Source: Candidatus Nanopelagicaceae bacterium (GTDB lineage: Bacteria; Actinomycetota; Actinomycetes; Nanopelagicales; Nanopelagicaceae). Taken from it: DNA of 64,000 nt. Both the position numbers and the translations under genes were made by a program. Below, piece by piece: positions 1 through 8,810 of this stretch (position 1 is its first letter; each line of letters opens with the position of its first letter). The notes under the pieces were generated by a model, which was not told where the DNA came from, made no database searches, and was given only the letters and a program-made list of their open reading frames with translations. The stretch spans positions 49,191 to 113,190 of the forward strand of contig VEQF01000002.1 in the NCBI GenBank assembly GCA_018883365.1, read 5' to 3'.

Positions 1-312
1 GACACACTTTCTGGTGGCGAGCGTCAGATGTTGGCGATTGGCCGTGCATTAGTCTCTCGCCCTAAATTGCTTTTGTTAGATGAGCCATCTCTAGGGCTTG
101 CACCCCTTGTGATTGAGCAGATTTTTGAAACCATCGACAAGCTTCGTCACAAACTTGGTCTCACTGTTGTCTTGGTAGAACAAAATGCTATGAGCGCACT
201 AGAAATTGCAGACACTGGAGTGATTATCAACCTTGGTGAAGTTGTGGCATCAGGCAAAGCCTCTGACTTAATCAACGATCCGGCGCTGCGTGCAGCGTAT
301 TTGGGTTACTAG
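1..312 (+). CDS. livF: Branched-chain amino acid type ABC transporter ATP-binding subunit (LivF), 3' part
   Basis: This is the C-terminal part of an ABC ATPase that powers import through the LivH/LivM permeases encoded next. The frame is already open at base 1, so the start and the Walker A half lie outside the window. Visible are the ABC signature LSGGERQM at codons 3-10, Walker B LLLLDEPSLGLAP, and VVLVEQNA at the switch region, where LivF proteins carry Gln in place of the usual His. livH starts 9 bases after the stop, so the genes are one operon. The substrate cannot be read from the ATPase; the Liv family also carries amides, urea and aromatic compounds. Confidence 0.93.
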   Translation, partial: DTLSGGERQMLAIGRALVSRPKLLLLDEPSLGLAPLVIEQIFETIDKLRHKLGLTVVLVEQNAMSALEIADTGVIINLGEVVASGKASDLINDPALRAAYLGY

Positions 313-321
313 GGGGCGCTG

Positions 322-1218
322 ATGCAAAAAGTTATTGAAACGGTTTTGATTGGATTATCTACCGGATCTATCTACGCGCTTATGTCTTTGGCAATTGTTT
401 TGGTTTGGCGCTCTACTCGAGTAGTTAACTTTGCCCAAGCGGGTCAAGCCATGCTCTCTACTTATATTGGTTATGAGATTGCCACCCGCTCTGAAGTTTT
501 TTGGCTTGGTTTGGTTTTTGCAATCGCTGCCGGTGCATTAATTGGTGCCGGTGTTGATTATTTCTTTATGCGAGTTCTTTTCAAACACGCTACGACGGGA
601 CCAGCAGCAGTAGTTGCACCAGTTATTGCGACCTTAGGTTTGTTGGGATTAATCAGAAGCGCTGTTGGATTGATTTGGGGCGGCGATCTGCGCTCTATTC
701 CGGCTCCGGTTTCCCGTGATGGTTACACAATCGGGGATACCACCTTGCCGTTCTCTCCGCTAAATACCTTGATTATTGTCAGTGTTTGCTTGGTTTTGAT
801 CGCAATCTCGATTCTCTTCACCCGAACCAATCTCGGCCTCGCCCTTCGTGCTTCGGCATATGCACCAGAGATTGCACAGCTTGCCGGAATTAAAACCGCA
901 CAGACCAGAACTATCGGCTGGGCGATTGCAGGTGGCGTTGGTGGAATTGCCGGAATGTTGATTACCTCTTACAACTTCCTCTCGCCAAACTCGCTTGACC
1001 TTCTCTTAGTCTTTGGATTCATCGCCGCTGTAATCGGTGGTTTAGAAAGCATGGTCGGCTCAGTTGTTGGAGCGTTAATTCTTGGAGTGGGACTGACCTT
1101 TATTTTGAATTACGTAGGAACTTCATTGACATTTATCAGCGGTTTCCTAGTTCTAATTGTTGTACTACTAGTTAAACCAGAGGGAATCCTGGGATCAAGA
1201 AAGGGGCGCCGTGCGTAA
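322..1218 (+). CDS. livH: Branched-chain amino acid type ABC transporter permease LivH
   Basis: A 298-residue inner-membrane permease of the LivH family, of usual length and with about eight hydrophobic segments. It opens with a motif typical of LivH (GLSTGSIYALMSLAIVLVW), followed by VVNFAQAGQAMLSTY, and has the cytoplasmic coupling region around LGLALRASAYAPEIAQLAGI near residues 175-195, which contacts the ATPase. It pairs with LivM to form the transmembrane channel. It lies 9 bases after livF and overlaps livM by 8 bases, which implies translational coupling. Substrate specificity would come from the binding protein further down. Confidence 0.93.
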   Translation: MQKVIETVLIGLSTGSIYALMSLAIVLVWRSTRVVNFAQAGQAMLSTYIGYEIATRSEVFWLGLVFAIAAGALIGAGVDYFFMRVLFKHATTGPAAVVAPVIATLGLLGLIRSAVGLIWGGDLRSIPAPVSRDGYTIGDTTLPFSPLNTLIIVSVCLVLIAISILFTRTNLGLALRASAYAPEIAQLAGIKTAQTRTIGWAIAGGVGGIAGMLITSYNFLSPNSLDLLLVFGFIAAVIGGLESMVGSVVGALILGVGLTFILNYVGTSLTFISGFLVLIVVLLVKPEGILGSRKGRRA

Positions 1219-2182
1219 GCGTTTACTTTTCTTTATTCTCTTAGGTTGGGTCTTACTAATTGTTGGCGACCGTGTTGATGAGCTTCGCGTTTATCAGGGT
1301 GCACAGATTTCTATGTACGCGATTGCCCTTTCATCAATTGTTTTGCTAACCGGATATTCAGGTCAGGTTTCCTTAGGCAATGGTGCGATGATGGCTGTTG
1401 GTGGGTATGCCGCAGCTTTAACTTTGAATAATTTGCAGACCCCAATTTGGTTTGCATTCCTAATGTCCATTTTGGCTTCAGCAATATTTGGTGCATTACT
1501 TGGTGCATCTGCTGCCCGTTTATCCGGACCTTATTTAGCGGGCACAACATTGGCGCTCGCAGTCGGCCTTCCAGCTTTAGCAAATCAATTTGGATTCTTG
1601 GGTGGCGAGCAAGGAATTTTGTTTGATGTTGGATTCCCTCCAGAAAGATTTGGTGAAGAGTTCAGTCAGTACAAATGGTTTTTCTGGATTGCAACCTTTA
1701 TTGCATTGATCTCGTTATTTATTACCTCAAATATTTTGCACTCTCGTTTTGGTCGTACTTGGCGAGCTATCCGCGGCAACTCTTTGGCCGCTGAGCTAGC
1801 CGGAGTCCACTCGGCCCGAATGAAGGTTTTGGCCTTCACCATCAGCTCGGCCATCGCGGGCCTGGCTGGCGCGGTGCTGGCTATGACAATCAGCCTGGTT
1901 TCCCCAGGCGCGTACACGCTCTCCCTCTCATTTGCCCTAGTTACGGGAGCGGTGTTGGCTGGCATTTCTAGCCTGCCAGGTGTGATGCTAGGGGCAGTGA
2001 TATTGGTGGCAATCCCCGAATTCGCAGATGTGGTGGCCCACAGACTGGGTGATTCGGAGAAGGTCATCACTCACTTGCCGGGATTAATAGTGAGTGTATT
2101 GCTGATTCTTTCAGTGATATTCACACCAAATGGTCCTGGTGAGAACTTGCGCAAACATCGTAAGAAGAAGTCTGCGCATTAA
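1211..2182 (+). CDS. livM: Branched-chain amino acid type ABC transporter permease LivM
   Basis: A 323-residue second permease of the Liv importer. The family motif LTGYSGQVSLGNGAMMAVGGYAA (given here as the segment at residues 46-68) and the coupling segment RFGRTWRAIRGNSLAAELAGV near 179-199 are visible, with about eight hydrophobic helices. It starts with GTG inside the end of livH. The second half (about 1790-2010) is clearly G+C-richer than the first: 77 of 120 bases in 1801-1920 are G or C against 23 of 60 in 1441-1500. This is unusual within one gene and is listed as a finding. Confidence 0.92.
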   Translation: MRKRLLFFILLGWVLLIVGDRVDELRVYQGAQISMYAIALSSIVLLTGYSGQVSLGNGAMMAVGGYAAALTLNNLQTPIWFAFLMSILASAIFGALLGASAARLSGPYLAGTTLALAVGLPALANQFGFLGGEQGILFDVGFPPERFGEEFSQYKWFFWIATFIALISLFITSNILHSRFGRTWRAIRGNSLAAELAGVHSARMKVLAFTISSAIAGLAGAVLAMTISLVSPGAYTLSLSFALVTGAVLAGISSLPGVMLGAVILVAIPEFADVVAHRLGDSEKVITHLPGLIVSVLLILSVIFTPNGPGENLRKHRKKKSAH

Positions 2183-2209
2183 CTAAAAACCCTCGATGGA
2201 AGGAAAAAA

Positions 2210-3505
2210 ATGATCGGAAAGAATCGTAGAAAGCGGACCTGGTTCGCTGCTGCGGTACTTGCAGCTGGAAGCCTCGTAGCAACATCTCTTCCAGCGCATG
2301 CAGAAACGGGCGTGAGCGCTTCTGAAATCAAACTCGGAATCACTCTGCCACTTACTGGCGCCGCGTCACCGGGATATAACAAAGTCGGAGATGCCATGAA
2401 TGCGTACTTCAAGTACGTAAATGACAATGGTGGAGTTTATGGTCGCAAGATCACTCTCATTCAGAAAAATGATGAGTACTCACCAACACTCGCAGTGGCA
2501 AAGACAAATGAATTAATTTTGAAAGACAAGGTTTTTGCACTTGTCGGTTCACTAGGAACTGCGAATCACAAAGCGGTAGCTAAGTCAGTTGGCCTACAAC
2601 GTCGCGGCATTCCTGATCTATTCATCAACACAGGATTTAGCGGCTTCGCAGATAAGAAGGTATACGGAACAACATTCCCACTATTCCCTTCTTATTACAT
2701 GGAAGCCAAGATCATGGCTGAGTTCATCAAAGATAACTATGCTGGAAAGACACTTGGCTTGGTTTATCAGAATGATGACTTCGGTTCTGATGCAGTTAAG
2801 GGATTTGCTCAAGCTGGTTTGAAGTTTGATGTAACCATTCCTTACACCTCAGGTACTCAGAGTGCTTCAACAGCACAGACCTGGGTTTCACAACTAGCAG
2901 CTGGAAAAGCTCAAGTAGTTGTGATGTTCGGTGTTACCTCAGCAACCGGTCCACTTCTAGCTGTTGCAGCTGCTGCAAAGTATGCGCCACAGTGGATTTT
3001 GGGCTCAGTTGGTGGAGATGCAACAACACTTCGTGCACTTGGTGTTCCAGCTGCGGTTCTAACCGGAGCTCAGGGAGCATCATTCCTACCTTCACCTGGT
3101 GATACTTCAGATGAATATGTGAAGTTGTTCCAGGAGGTAAATGCGAAGTACAACAACAACGTTGCATTTGATAACAACGTTCTAGTTGGTATGAACACCG
3201 CTATGTTGACTGTTCAGGCACTACGCGCTGCAGGACAAAACCTCACACGCCGTGGCTTGATCCGTGCAATTCAAAGCAAGGGTTCAAAGTTCGCATCTGC
3301 CGGACTTGCACCACTTAACTGGTCTTCAAGCAGCCAGGTTGGTTACAACGGTTACTGGTTCGGTCAATATGACTCAGCTGGAAACATGAAACCACTTTCA
3401 GGCGGAGTCGTTGTTTACACAACTGACAATGCAAAAGGCGCTGTTGTTAAGTCCAATTACAAGAGACCAGCAATGCCAGCGAAAGGATTGCCAAATAACT
3501 CATGA
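2210..3505 (+). CDS. Periplasmic-binding-protein-type substrate-binding protein of the Liv importer
   Basis: A 431-residue exported ligand-binding protein of the LivK/amide-binding family (Peripla_BP_6), probably the specificity component of the importer encoded upstream. A Sec signal peptide is clear: basic start IGKNRRKRTW, hydrophobic core, and an A-H-A cleavage site near residue 31. The mature part begins with ASEIKLGITLPLTGAASPG, the usual N-terminal lobe of this family. There is no lipobox Cys at the cleavage point, so anchoring is unclear. A strong ribosome binding site (GGAAGGAA) precedes the ATG. Codon choice (AAG, GCA, CCA rich) looks like that of a highly expressed gene. The stop overlaps the next start as ATGA. 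Confidence 0.9.
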   Translation: MIGKNRRKRTWFAAAVLAAGSLVATSLPAHAETGVSASEIKLGITLPLTGAASPGYNKVGDAMNAYFKYVNDNGGVYGRKITLIQKNDEYSPTLAVAKTNELILKDKVFALVGSLGTANHKAVAKSVGLQRRGIPDLFINTGFSGFADKKVYGTTFPLFPSYYMEAKIMAEFIKDNYAGKTLGLVYQNDDFGSDAVKGFAQAGLKFDVTIPYTSGTQSASTAQTWVSQLAAGKAQVVVMFGVTSATGPLLAVAAAAKYAPQWILGSVGGDATTLRALGVPAAVLTGAQGASFLPSPGDTSDEYVKLFQEVNAKYNNNVAFDNNVLVGMNTAMLTVQALRAAGQNLTRRGLIRAIQSKGSKFASAGLAPLNWSSSSQVGYNGYWFGQYDSAGNMKPLSGGVVVYTTDNAKGAVVKSNYKRPAMPAKGLPNNS

Positions 3506-5148
3506 GAAACTTTAAGTTCAAACGCTCACTCGCGTTCGTAGCGGTTTCTTCACTGCTCTCGCTAACAGTTGTTTCAATTCCAACTGCAGCTCGTGCAGCT
3601 GATCCAGCATGTACCACCGCAAACTTTGTTACTACCTGCGTTGGTGCAACATCTGATACCGCTCCATACATGATGATTGTTCCTGCGAACTTCAATGGAA
3701 CCGTTTATCTATATTCACATGGTTATCGCAATAACGTTCCGCTTCCTGCGGCGATTTCTGCCATAACTGGTTTCCCAACTGCAGTGGCTAATACACCTGA
3801 GCCAGTACCAGGAGGAAATGCAGCAATTTACGGTCCGCTTCTCGCAAAGGGATACGCGGTCATGGGTTCAGGCTTTGCCCGTCAAGGCTGGAACGCTGAT
3901 TCTGCAATCAAGACCAATGTTGAGTTAATTGGAGTATTCAAGAAGCAGTTCACCAAGACAACCAAGGTTGTTGCTTGGGGTAACTCTCTCGGAGGCTTTA
4001 TCACTCAGGCATTGGCTGAGCAGTATCCGAATCTGATTGATGCAGCTGCGCCGCTCTGTATGGCTAGCGACATCACACCAGCGCTAACACTTGCTGGAGA
4101 TGCACTTTGGGGAATTAAGACCTTCTTTGATCCAACAATCAAGGGTGGAAATTACTCAGCAGGTGCTGCCGGTTATGCCGAAGCGATGGGTGACCTGGGC
4201 AAAGTATTTGGTGCGATTGGAGCATTGCAAGCTGCATTTGCAGCTAACCCAACTGCGCCAGCATGGCCAGCAACCTCAAAAGTTCCTGATGCACTTAAGG
4301 CAGTTCCATCACGTAGCGCACTTGTTCTAGTTGCGCTTATGGCTGGAGTTCCATTGCAATCAGCGCACTTTGATTCAACCTCTGCACCTTCAGTGCTTCC
4401 TGCAGCGCAGCAAACCTCATTCCAGCTTGCAATTAACCCTGCATTTGCTGCACTTGAGAATATGGCAAATGCAGCAGCGCTTGGCGTACTTGTAACTTAT
4501 GATCTTGAGCTACAAGCAGGCGGAGCAGTATTTGATAACTCTGCAACAGATTATGCAGCGCGTGTTGCTGATGAACAGTTCATCTGGAGCTCAGCGCTTT
4601 CAGGTAACTCTGCAACTGCAGCAATGCTCGGATATCTTGCAGCTGTACCTCGTGCAAAAGCGGATCCAGCAGCTGTTGCAAAGTTGAAGACTCTAACTTC
4701 CCATTCTGGAAAGCTAGATATTCCAACCATTCTATTTACTGGTGTAGCTGATCCAGTAACTGTTGCCGGTAATCAGCAATCAGTGGCGGATAAGTACGCT
4801 GCTTATTACGCTGAAAAGTGGGAAGAGGCAAAAGCAAACAAGAAGAAGACTGGTGACTATAAGAAGCCACAAAACAATCTTCTTGTGCTTTGGAACTTCA
4901 CCCCAGAGAAGTACACCAAGTTCACAGCTGCTGGAGCACCAGATACATCTCTTCCAGCTGCAACTGGTACAAACCACTGTAACTTCACCGCAAAGCAGTA
5001 TCTAGCGATAGCCGATCTACTCGCTTACGCTGCTGAAAATGGTAAGAATCTTTCAGGTGGCGCATTGCTAACCAAGCTACGTAAGGCTGGCAATATGACA
5101 TTTGATCGTGGATACAGTGCACCAAAGATGAAGTACTACGGAGAATAA
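3502..5148 (+). CDS. Secreted alpha/beta hydrolase coupled to the Liv importer
   Basis: A 548-residue exported protein of no family I can name precisely. Residues 1-32 form a Sec signal peptide ending A-R-A-A. A nucleophile elbow GNSLGG puts the candidate catalytic Ser at 162. GVADPV gives a candidate Asp at 417 and GTNHCNF a candidate His at 492, all in the right order for an alpha/beta hydrolase. An oxyanion-type segment YLYSHGYR lies near 69-76. Its ATG overlaps the stop of the binding protein, so the two are translationally coupled. I infer that it cleaves an ester or amide outside the cell and that the importer takes up one product. The substrate is unknown. Confidence 0.75.
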   Translation: MRNFKFKRSLAFVAVSSLLSLTVVSIPTAARAADPACTTANFVTTCVGATSDTAPYMMIVPANFNGTVYLYSHGYRNNVPLPAAISAITGFPTAVANTPEPVPGGNAAIYGPLLAKGYAVMGSGFARQGWNADSAIKTNVELIGVFKKQFTKTTKVVAWGNSLGGFITQALAEQYPNLIDAAAPLCMASDITPALTLAGDALWGIKTFFDPTIKGGNYSAGAAGYAEAMGDLGKVFGAIGALQAAFAANPTAPAWPATSKVPDALKAVPSRSALVLVALMAGVPLQSAHFDSTSAPSVLPAAQQTSFQLAINPAFAALENMANAAALGVLVTYDLELQAGGAVFDNSATDYAARVADEQFIWSSALSGNSATAAMLGYLAAVPRAKADPAAVAKLKTLTSHSGKLDIPTILFTGVADPVTVAGNQQSVADKYAAYYAEKWEEAKANKKKTGDYKKPQNNLLVLWNFTPEKYTKFTAAGAPDTSLPAATGTNHCNFTAKQYLAIADLLAYAAENGKNLSGGALLTKLRKAGNMTFDRGYSAPKMKYYGE

Positions 5149-5176
5149 TCCGTAAACTTCATAAATAAGTAGTACA

Positions 5177-5214
5177 GAAAGGGCTCGGGCCATCCGGGCC
5201 CTTTCTTCTTTTTT
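5177..5214 (+). terminator. Rho-independent terminator after the liv-hydrolase operon
   Basis: GAAAGGGC (5177-5184) pairs with GCCCTTTC (5198-5205), the 13-base interior can pair further through CGG/CCG, and a T-rich run TTCTTTTTT follows at 5206-5214. It closes the liv operon 28 bases after the hydrolase stop. Confidence 0.9.
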
Positions 5215-5228
5215 CGAATCAAAAGCAC

Positions 5229-5240
5229 TACCGTTAACAC
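5229..5240 (+). promoter_or_regulatory. Leaderless -10 box for the DUF1800 gene
   Basis: TACCGT (5229-5234) followed by six bases and the ATG at 5241. The spacing places the transcription start on or beside the start codon. No Shine-Dalgarno sequence is present. Confidence 0.6.
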
Positions 5241-6542
5241 ATGGCTGATGTTGCTGAACGCCGAGCGATTGCCAGACTCACACATCGATTTGGTTTTGGG
5301 CCCCGGCCAGGTGAATTCAGCAATCTTCTGAATTTAGGATTTACCAAGGCTGCAGAGAATTTATTGACCTCGCCATTAACCGATTCTTTTGCTGATAAAC
5401 AACAGCCACCAGCGGTAAGTGATCAAGGTCCCCGTCCCCGCGCAAATAGCGCGCAAATTGTTCCTTATGCAACAGAGAAGCGAGCGCAACTAACCGAGTT
5501 ACTGTTTTGGTGGCTGGATCGCATGGTTTTATCGGAACATCCGCTTCGCGAACGAATGACCTGGTTTTGGCATGGACATTGGGCCACCTCTTATCAAAAA
5601 GTTGATGATGCATTGCCGATGTTTAGACAAAATCAAACTTTGCGCAAACATGCGTTAGGAAATTTCGGCGAAATGTCTAAAGCCATGGTTAATGATGGCG
5701 CATTGATTTATTGGCTAGATGGTCAAAGCAATACCGTAAAAGCGCCCAATGAAAATCTGTCCCGCGAGTTAATGGAGCTTTTCGTTCTTGGGGTTAATCG
5801 TTACACCGAAAGTGACGTACGGGAAACCGCTAAAGCATTAACCGGCTATAAAGTTAATAAAACTAGCGGTGATGTGACATTTAATCCAAAGCAGCATTAC
5901 ACGATGCCGGTTAGCTTTCTCGGTACTACCGGTGTTTATGATGGCAATTCATTAAGTGATTTCTTAGTTGCGCGTCCAGATTGTGCTTTGTTTATAACGG
6001 AAAGACTCTGGTATCGCTTCATATCAAGTTCTGAACCATTGGCGGACAGATCTTTGACTAATGCCTTTGCTACTCGCGATATCGCCAAATTAATAAAAGC
6101 GGTCGGCACGAGTGCGGCTATGCAGGATGAGAAATATGCAATGGTGAAAAGTCCGGTGGACTGGTTTGTTTCGGTCTGCAAGGCGCTGCAGATAACACCT
6201 TCACAATTTCCAAATACCGCTTTGATTAGAAACAACTTAAATTTGCTAGGACAAGTCCCATTCTTCCCGCCAAATGTTGGTGGCTGGCCTGCCGATCAAG
6301 CTTGGCTTTCTACCTCTTCTGCACAATATCGAATTGATTTTGCTGAGCGGTTAGTAAAAGTTGGAAATCTCTCACCAATCGCAGATGTAAGAGCAACTGC
6401 CCGAATGGATGCTTTAGCTAATTGGCTTGGGGTAGTCGAATGGAGCGATAGAACCAAGATGGCTTTGCGTGGAGCGCAAAAAGATCCGGCTCGCATGACT
6501 TTGCTTGCAATCTGTTCACCCGAATACATCGTGAGCGCATAG
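5241..6542 (+). CDS. DUF1800 family protein
   Basis: A 433-residue protein of family DUF1800 (PF08811), whose biochemical role is not established. Recognisable features are the N-terminal RRAIARLTHRFGFGPRPGE, the central WWLDRMV...RERMTWFWHGHW block near residues 92-120, NENLSRELMELFVLG near 169-183, and VPFFPPNVGGWPADQAWLS near 338-356. I see no signal peptide, although members in other phyla are often exported. It sits 18 bases before a DUF1501 gene; the two families are encoded side by side in many bacteria, so they probably act together. A strong terminator lies just upstream, so this is a new transcription unit. Confidence 0.88.
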   Translation: MADVAERRAIARLTHRFGFGPRPGEFSNLLNLGFTKAAENLLTSPLTDSFADKQQPPAVSDQGPRPRANSAQIVPYATEKRAQLTELLFWWLDRMVLSEHPLRERMTWFWHGHWATSYQKVDDALPMFRQNQTLRKHALGNFGEMSKAMVNDGALIYWLDGQSNTVKAPNENLSRELMELFVLGVNRYTESDVRETAKALTGYKVNKTSGDVTFNPKQHYTMPVSFLGTTGVYDGNSLSDFLVARPDCALFITERLWYRFISSSEPLADRSLTNAFATRDIAKLIKAVGTSAAMQDEKYAMVKSPVDWFVSVCKALQITPSQFPNTALIRNNLNLLGQVPFFPPNVGGWPADQAWLSTSSAQYRIDFAERLVKVGNLSPIADVRATARMDALANWLGVVEWSDRTKMALRGAQKDPARMTLLAICSPEYIVSA

Positions 6543-6560
6543 TCGAGGAATTGAGGAACC

Positions 6561-7787
6561 ATGGACACAATAACTAGACGACAATTCCTTAAAGCAACTG
6601 GCGCAGGCGCTATTGGCGCAGCTGCAACCTCACTTACCTTTGAAGATATTGCGAATGCGGCAATCACAAGACCTTTACCGCTCGGCACTCCAATATTGGT
6701 CGTAGTAACGCTGTACGGTGGAAATGATGGCTTAAATACCGTAGTTCCAGTCACTGATTCGATTTATCAATCGATGCGTCCTGGAATTGCTTATAACCAA
6801 AGTGAAGTTTTGCCTTTAGGAGAAGAGCTCTATCTAAATGGTTCCATGACCGGGATGCATGAACTCTGGGGTAAAAAACAGGTAGCGATAGTTCGTGGTG
6901 TTGGTTATCCAAACTCTGATCGCTCACATTTTTCATCCATGGCTATTTGGCAATCTGCAATTTTGGGAGCCGCAAAAACCGGTTGGTTAGGCCGTTGGGT
7001 TGAAACTCAACCAGAGGATCCAATGTTGGCAATTGGATTAGGTTCGGTATTGCCACCGTTGTTAGCCGGTGAAAAACGCTCGGGTTCGGTTTTGCCACTT
7101 GGCGGTTTAAAGGTTCCAATAGGTTCTTTAGCAAGTGATTGTATGAAACTTTCTATTGCCAGCCGCAGTGACAATCTTTTGCAATCAATGGCAGCTCGCA
7201 GCATGCGAAATCTTTTTACAGTTTCATCAGACATTACTCCGGTGCTAAAAGCTCCAGCACCAGCAGCTCCAGATTTGCCGACCGCCGTGGGTGGAAATGC
7301 TGGTGGAGATAATAATTTGACCCAACAACTGGATATCGTGGCAAAACTTGTTGCAGCAGGCGCTCCAACTCGGGTTTGGTCGGTTTCTTTAGGTGGTTTT
7401 GATACTCATGCTGATGAAAAGGGTGCGCAATCAATTTTGTTGGGTGTGGTTTCACAAAGCATCTCTAAATTTATGTCACAAATGCGAGCCACAAATCGCG
7501 CTAAAGATGTTGTGGTTTTGGTTTATAGCGAATTTGGCCGCCGTGTTAAAGGAAATGCATCGGAAGGAACTGATCATGGAACTTCCGGTCCGGTCTTTGT
7601 AATTGGCGAAAAGGTAAAAGGTGGGTTTTATGGTGAACAACCTTCTCTACGCCAGTTAAAAAATGATGATTTAGCGGTGACCTCTGATTTCCGTGATATT
7701 TACGCAACTCTTCTAGAGAAGATATTGGGAACCCAAGCTGATCGAGTATTGGGTAACTGGCAGGGCCGTTTGCCTTTATTCAATTAA
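6561..7787 (+). CDS. DUF1501 family protein with Tat signal
   Basis: A 408-residue protein of family DUF1501 (PF07394), related in fold to the alkaline phosphatase/sulfatase superfamily. The N-terminus TRRQFLKATGAGAIGAAA is a twin-arginine (Tat) signal, so it should be exported folded, perhaps with a bound metal. The family blocks LYGGNDGLNTVVP (near 50), SDRSHFSSMAIWQS (near 119), SLGGFDTHADEKG (near 275) and YSEFGRRVKGNASEGTDHG (near 320) contain the conserved Asp/His residues expected to bind metal. A good ribosome binding site (GAGGAA) precedes the ATG. It is the export-competent partner of the DUF1800 gene. The substrate is unknown. Confidence 0.88.
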   Translation: MDTITRRQFLKATGAGAIGAAATSLTFEDIANAAITRPLPLGTPILVVVTLYGGNDGLNTVVPVTDSIYQSMRPGIAYNQSEVLPLGEELYLNGSMTGMHELWGKKQVAIVRGVGYPNSDRSHFSSMAIWQSAILGAAKTGWLGRWVETQPEDPMLAIGLGSVLPPLLAGEKRSGSVLPLGGLKVPIGSLASDCMKLSIASRSDNLLQSMAARSMRNLFTVSSDITPVLKAPAPAAPDLPTAVGGNAGGDNNLTQQLDIVAKLVAAGAPTRVWSVSLGGFDTHADEKGAQSILLGVVSQSISKFMSQMRATNRAKDVVVLVYSEFGRRVKGNASEGTDHGTSGPVFVIGEKVKGGFYGEQPSLRQLKNDDLAVTSDFRDIYATLLEKILGTQADRVLGNWQGRLPLFN

Positions 7788-7800
7788 GCAAAGCTGTCGG

Positions 7801-7812
7801 TAGCATTAACCG
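7801..7812 (+). promoter_or_regulatory. Leaderless -10 box for tsaE
   Basis: TAGCAT (7801-7806), six bases, then GTG at 7813. No ribosome binding site. The spacing supports the GTG start chosen for tsaE. Confidence 0.6.
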
Positions 7813-8256
7813 GTGTTAGTTAAGTCGGTAGATGCAATGCGCGAGCTAGGCGCAAAACTGGCATCTCACCTACATGCTGGGGATATAGTCGTATTGCGCG
7901 GAAATTTAGGTGCGGGCAAAACCGCGCTAACCCAAGGCATTGGAAAGTACCTAGGGATTGAAGATGTAACTTCGCCAACCTTCGTCATTGCCAGATCGCA
8001 CAAAGGCGCCATTCCACTTATTCACGTTGATGCTTATCGCCTACTTGATGCAGGAAATCAAAGTTTTGAGATTGATGATTTGGATCTTGATACATCCAGA
8101 GCAGGGGCAATAACCGTCATAGAGTGGGGCGAAGAGGTTGCAGCACGGATGCAAGAAGATTATTTATTAGTGGATATTAGCTTTGGCGTTAATGAGGATG
8201 AAAGGAAAGTTTCTTTTATCAGTCATGGAAAGCGATGGGAGGGATTTAGCCTGTGA
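7813..8256 (+). CDS. tsaE: tRNA N6-threonylcarbamoyladenosine (t6A) biosynthesis ATPase TsaE
   Basis: A 147-residue P-loop protein of the TsaE/YjeE family that works with TsaB and TsaD to make t6A at position 37 of ANN-decoding tRNAs. Walker A is GNLGAGKTALTQ (about residues 30-41), the family motif VTSPTFVIA follows, and VIEWGEEV near 110-117 is the TsaE-specific WGE segment. Length is normal. It starts with GTG and its stop overlaps the GTG start of tsaB (GTGA). The gene order tsaE-tsaB-rimI-tsaD is the usual actinobacterial one. Confidence 0.95.
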   Translation: MLVKSVDAMRELGAKLASHLHAGDIVVLRGNLGAGKTALTQGIGKYLGIEDVTSPTFVIARSHKGAIPLIHVDAYRLLDAGNQSFEIDDLDLDTSRAGAITVIEWGEEVAARMQEDYLLVDISFGVNEDERKVSFISHGKRWEGFSL

Positions 8257-8810
8257 TTTCACTAGTTATTGATACCTCTACAAATCGCACCTCAGTTGGT
8301 CTATTTCATCGAAACGAGATTATTTTCAATGAATTTCATGATGGAGCAACTGCGCATGCTGAAGCGCTCCCTAAATTGGTATCGCAGGCACTCTCATTAG
8401 AAAACCAGATTAATCAAGTGGTTGTAGGTATGGGGCCGGGTCCGTTCACTGGACTACGAGTCGGAATTGTCTTTGCCCAAAGTTTTGCTCATGCCCGCAA
8501 TATCAACTGGCGCGGAGTTTGTTCTTTGGATGGATTTAAGGTGGAAGCCGATGAATACATCGTCACTACTGATGCAAGACGAAAAGAAATCTATTGGGCT
8601 AAATATAAGAATGGCGTTAGGAGCTTTGGCCCGGCGGTAGCAACTCCAGATTATGTGGCAGATCTACCGGAACGAAAGTTTGGTTTTGGATTTGGTGAAA
8701 CTCTTTATCCATCAATGGAGCTTTTACTGGCAAAATCACAAACCAATCCTGTTCTTGAACCAATGTATCTGCGCAGGCCGGATGCGGTTCCGACAAGTGA
8801 GCGTGCATGA
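8253..8810 (+). CDS. tsaB: t6A biosynthesis protein TsaB
   Basis: A 185-residue ASKHA-fold protein, shorter than the common 200-235 residues. It holds the TsaD partner function in the t6A complex. Visible are the N-terminal phosphate loop LVIDTSTNRTSVGLF, HAEALPKLV near 30, and VVGMGPGPFTGLRVGIVFAQ near 58-77, the family signature. The C-terminal ATPase-like half is trimmed, as is common in TsaB. It overlaps tsaE and rimI by 4 bases each, so the four genes are tightly coupled. Confidence 0.93.
   Translation: MISLVIDTSTNRTSVGLFHRNEIIFNEFHDGATAHAEALPKLVSQALSLENQINQVVVGMGPGPFTGLRVGIVFAQSFAHARNINWRGVCSLDGFKVEADEYIVTTDARRKEIYWAKYKNGVRSFGPAVATPDYVADLPERKFGFGFGETLYPSMELLLAKSQTNPVLEPMYLRRPDAVPTSERA

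Noticed and set aside
3447..3695. Minus-strand and other-frame open frames inside long genes across the window
   Set aside because: They lie within well-supported genes, show no family motifs, start signals or coding-type composition, and are frame shadows.
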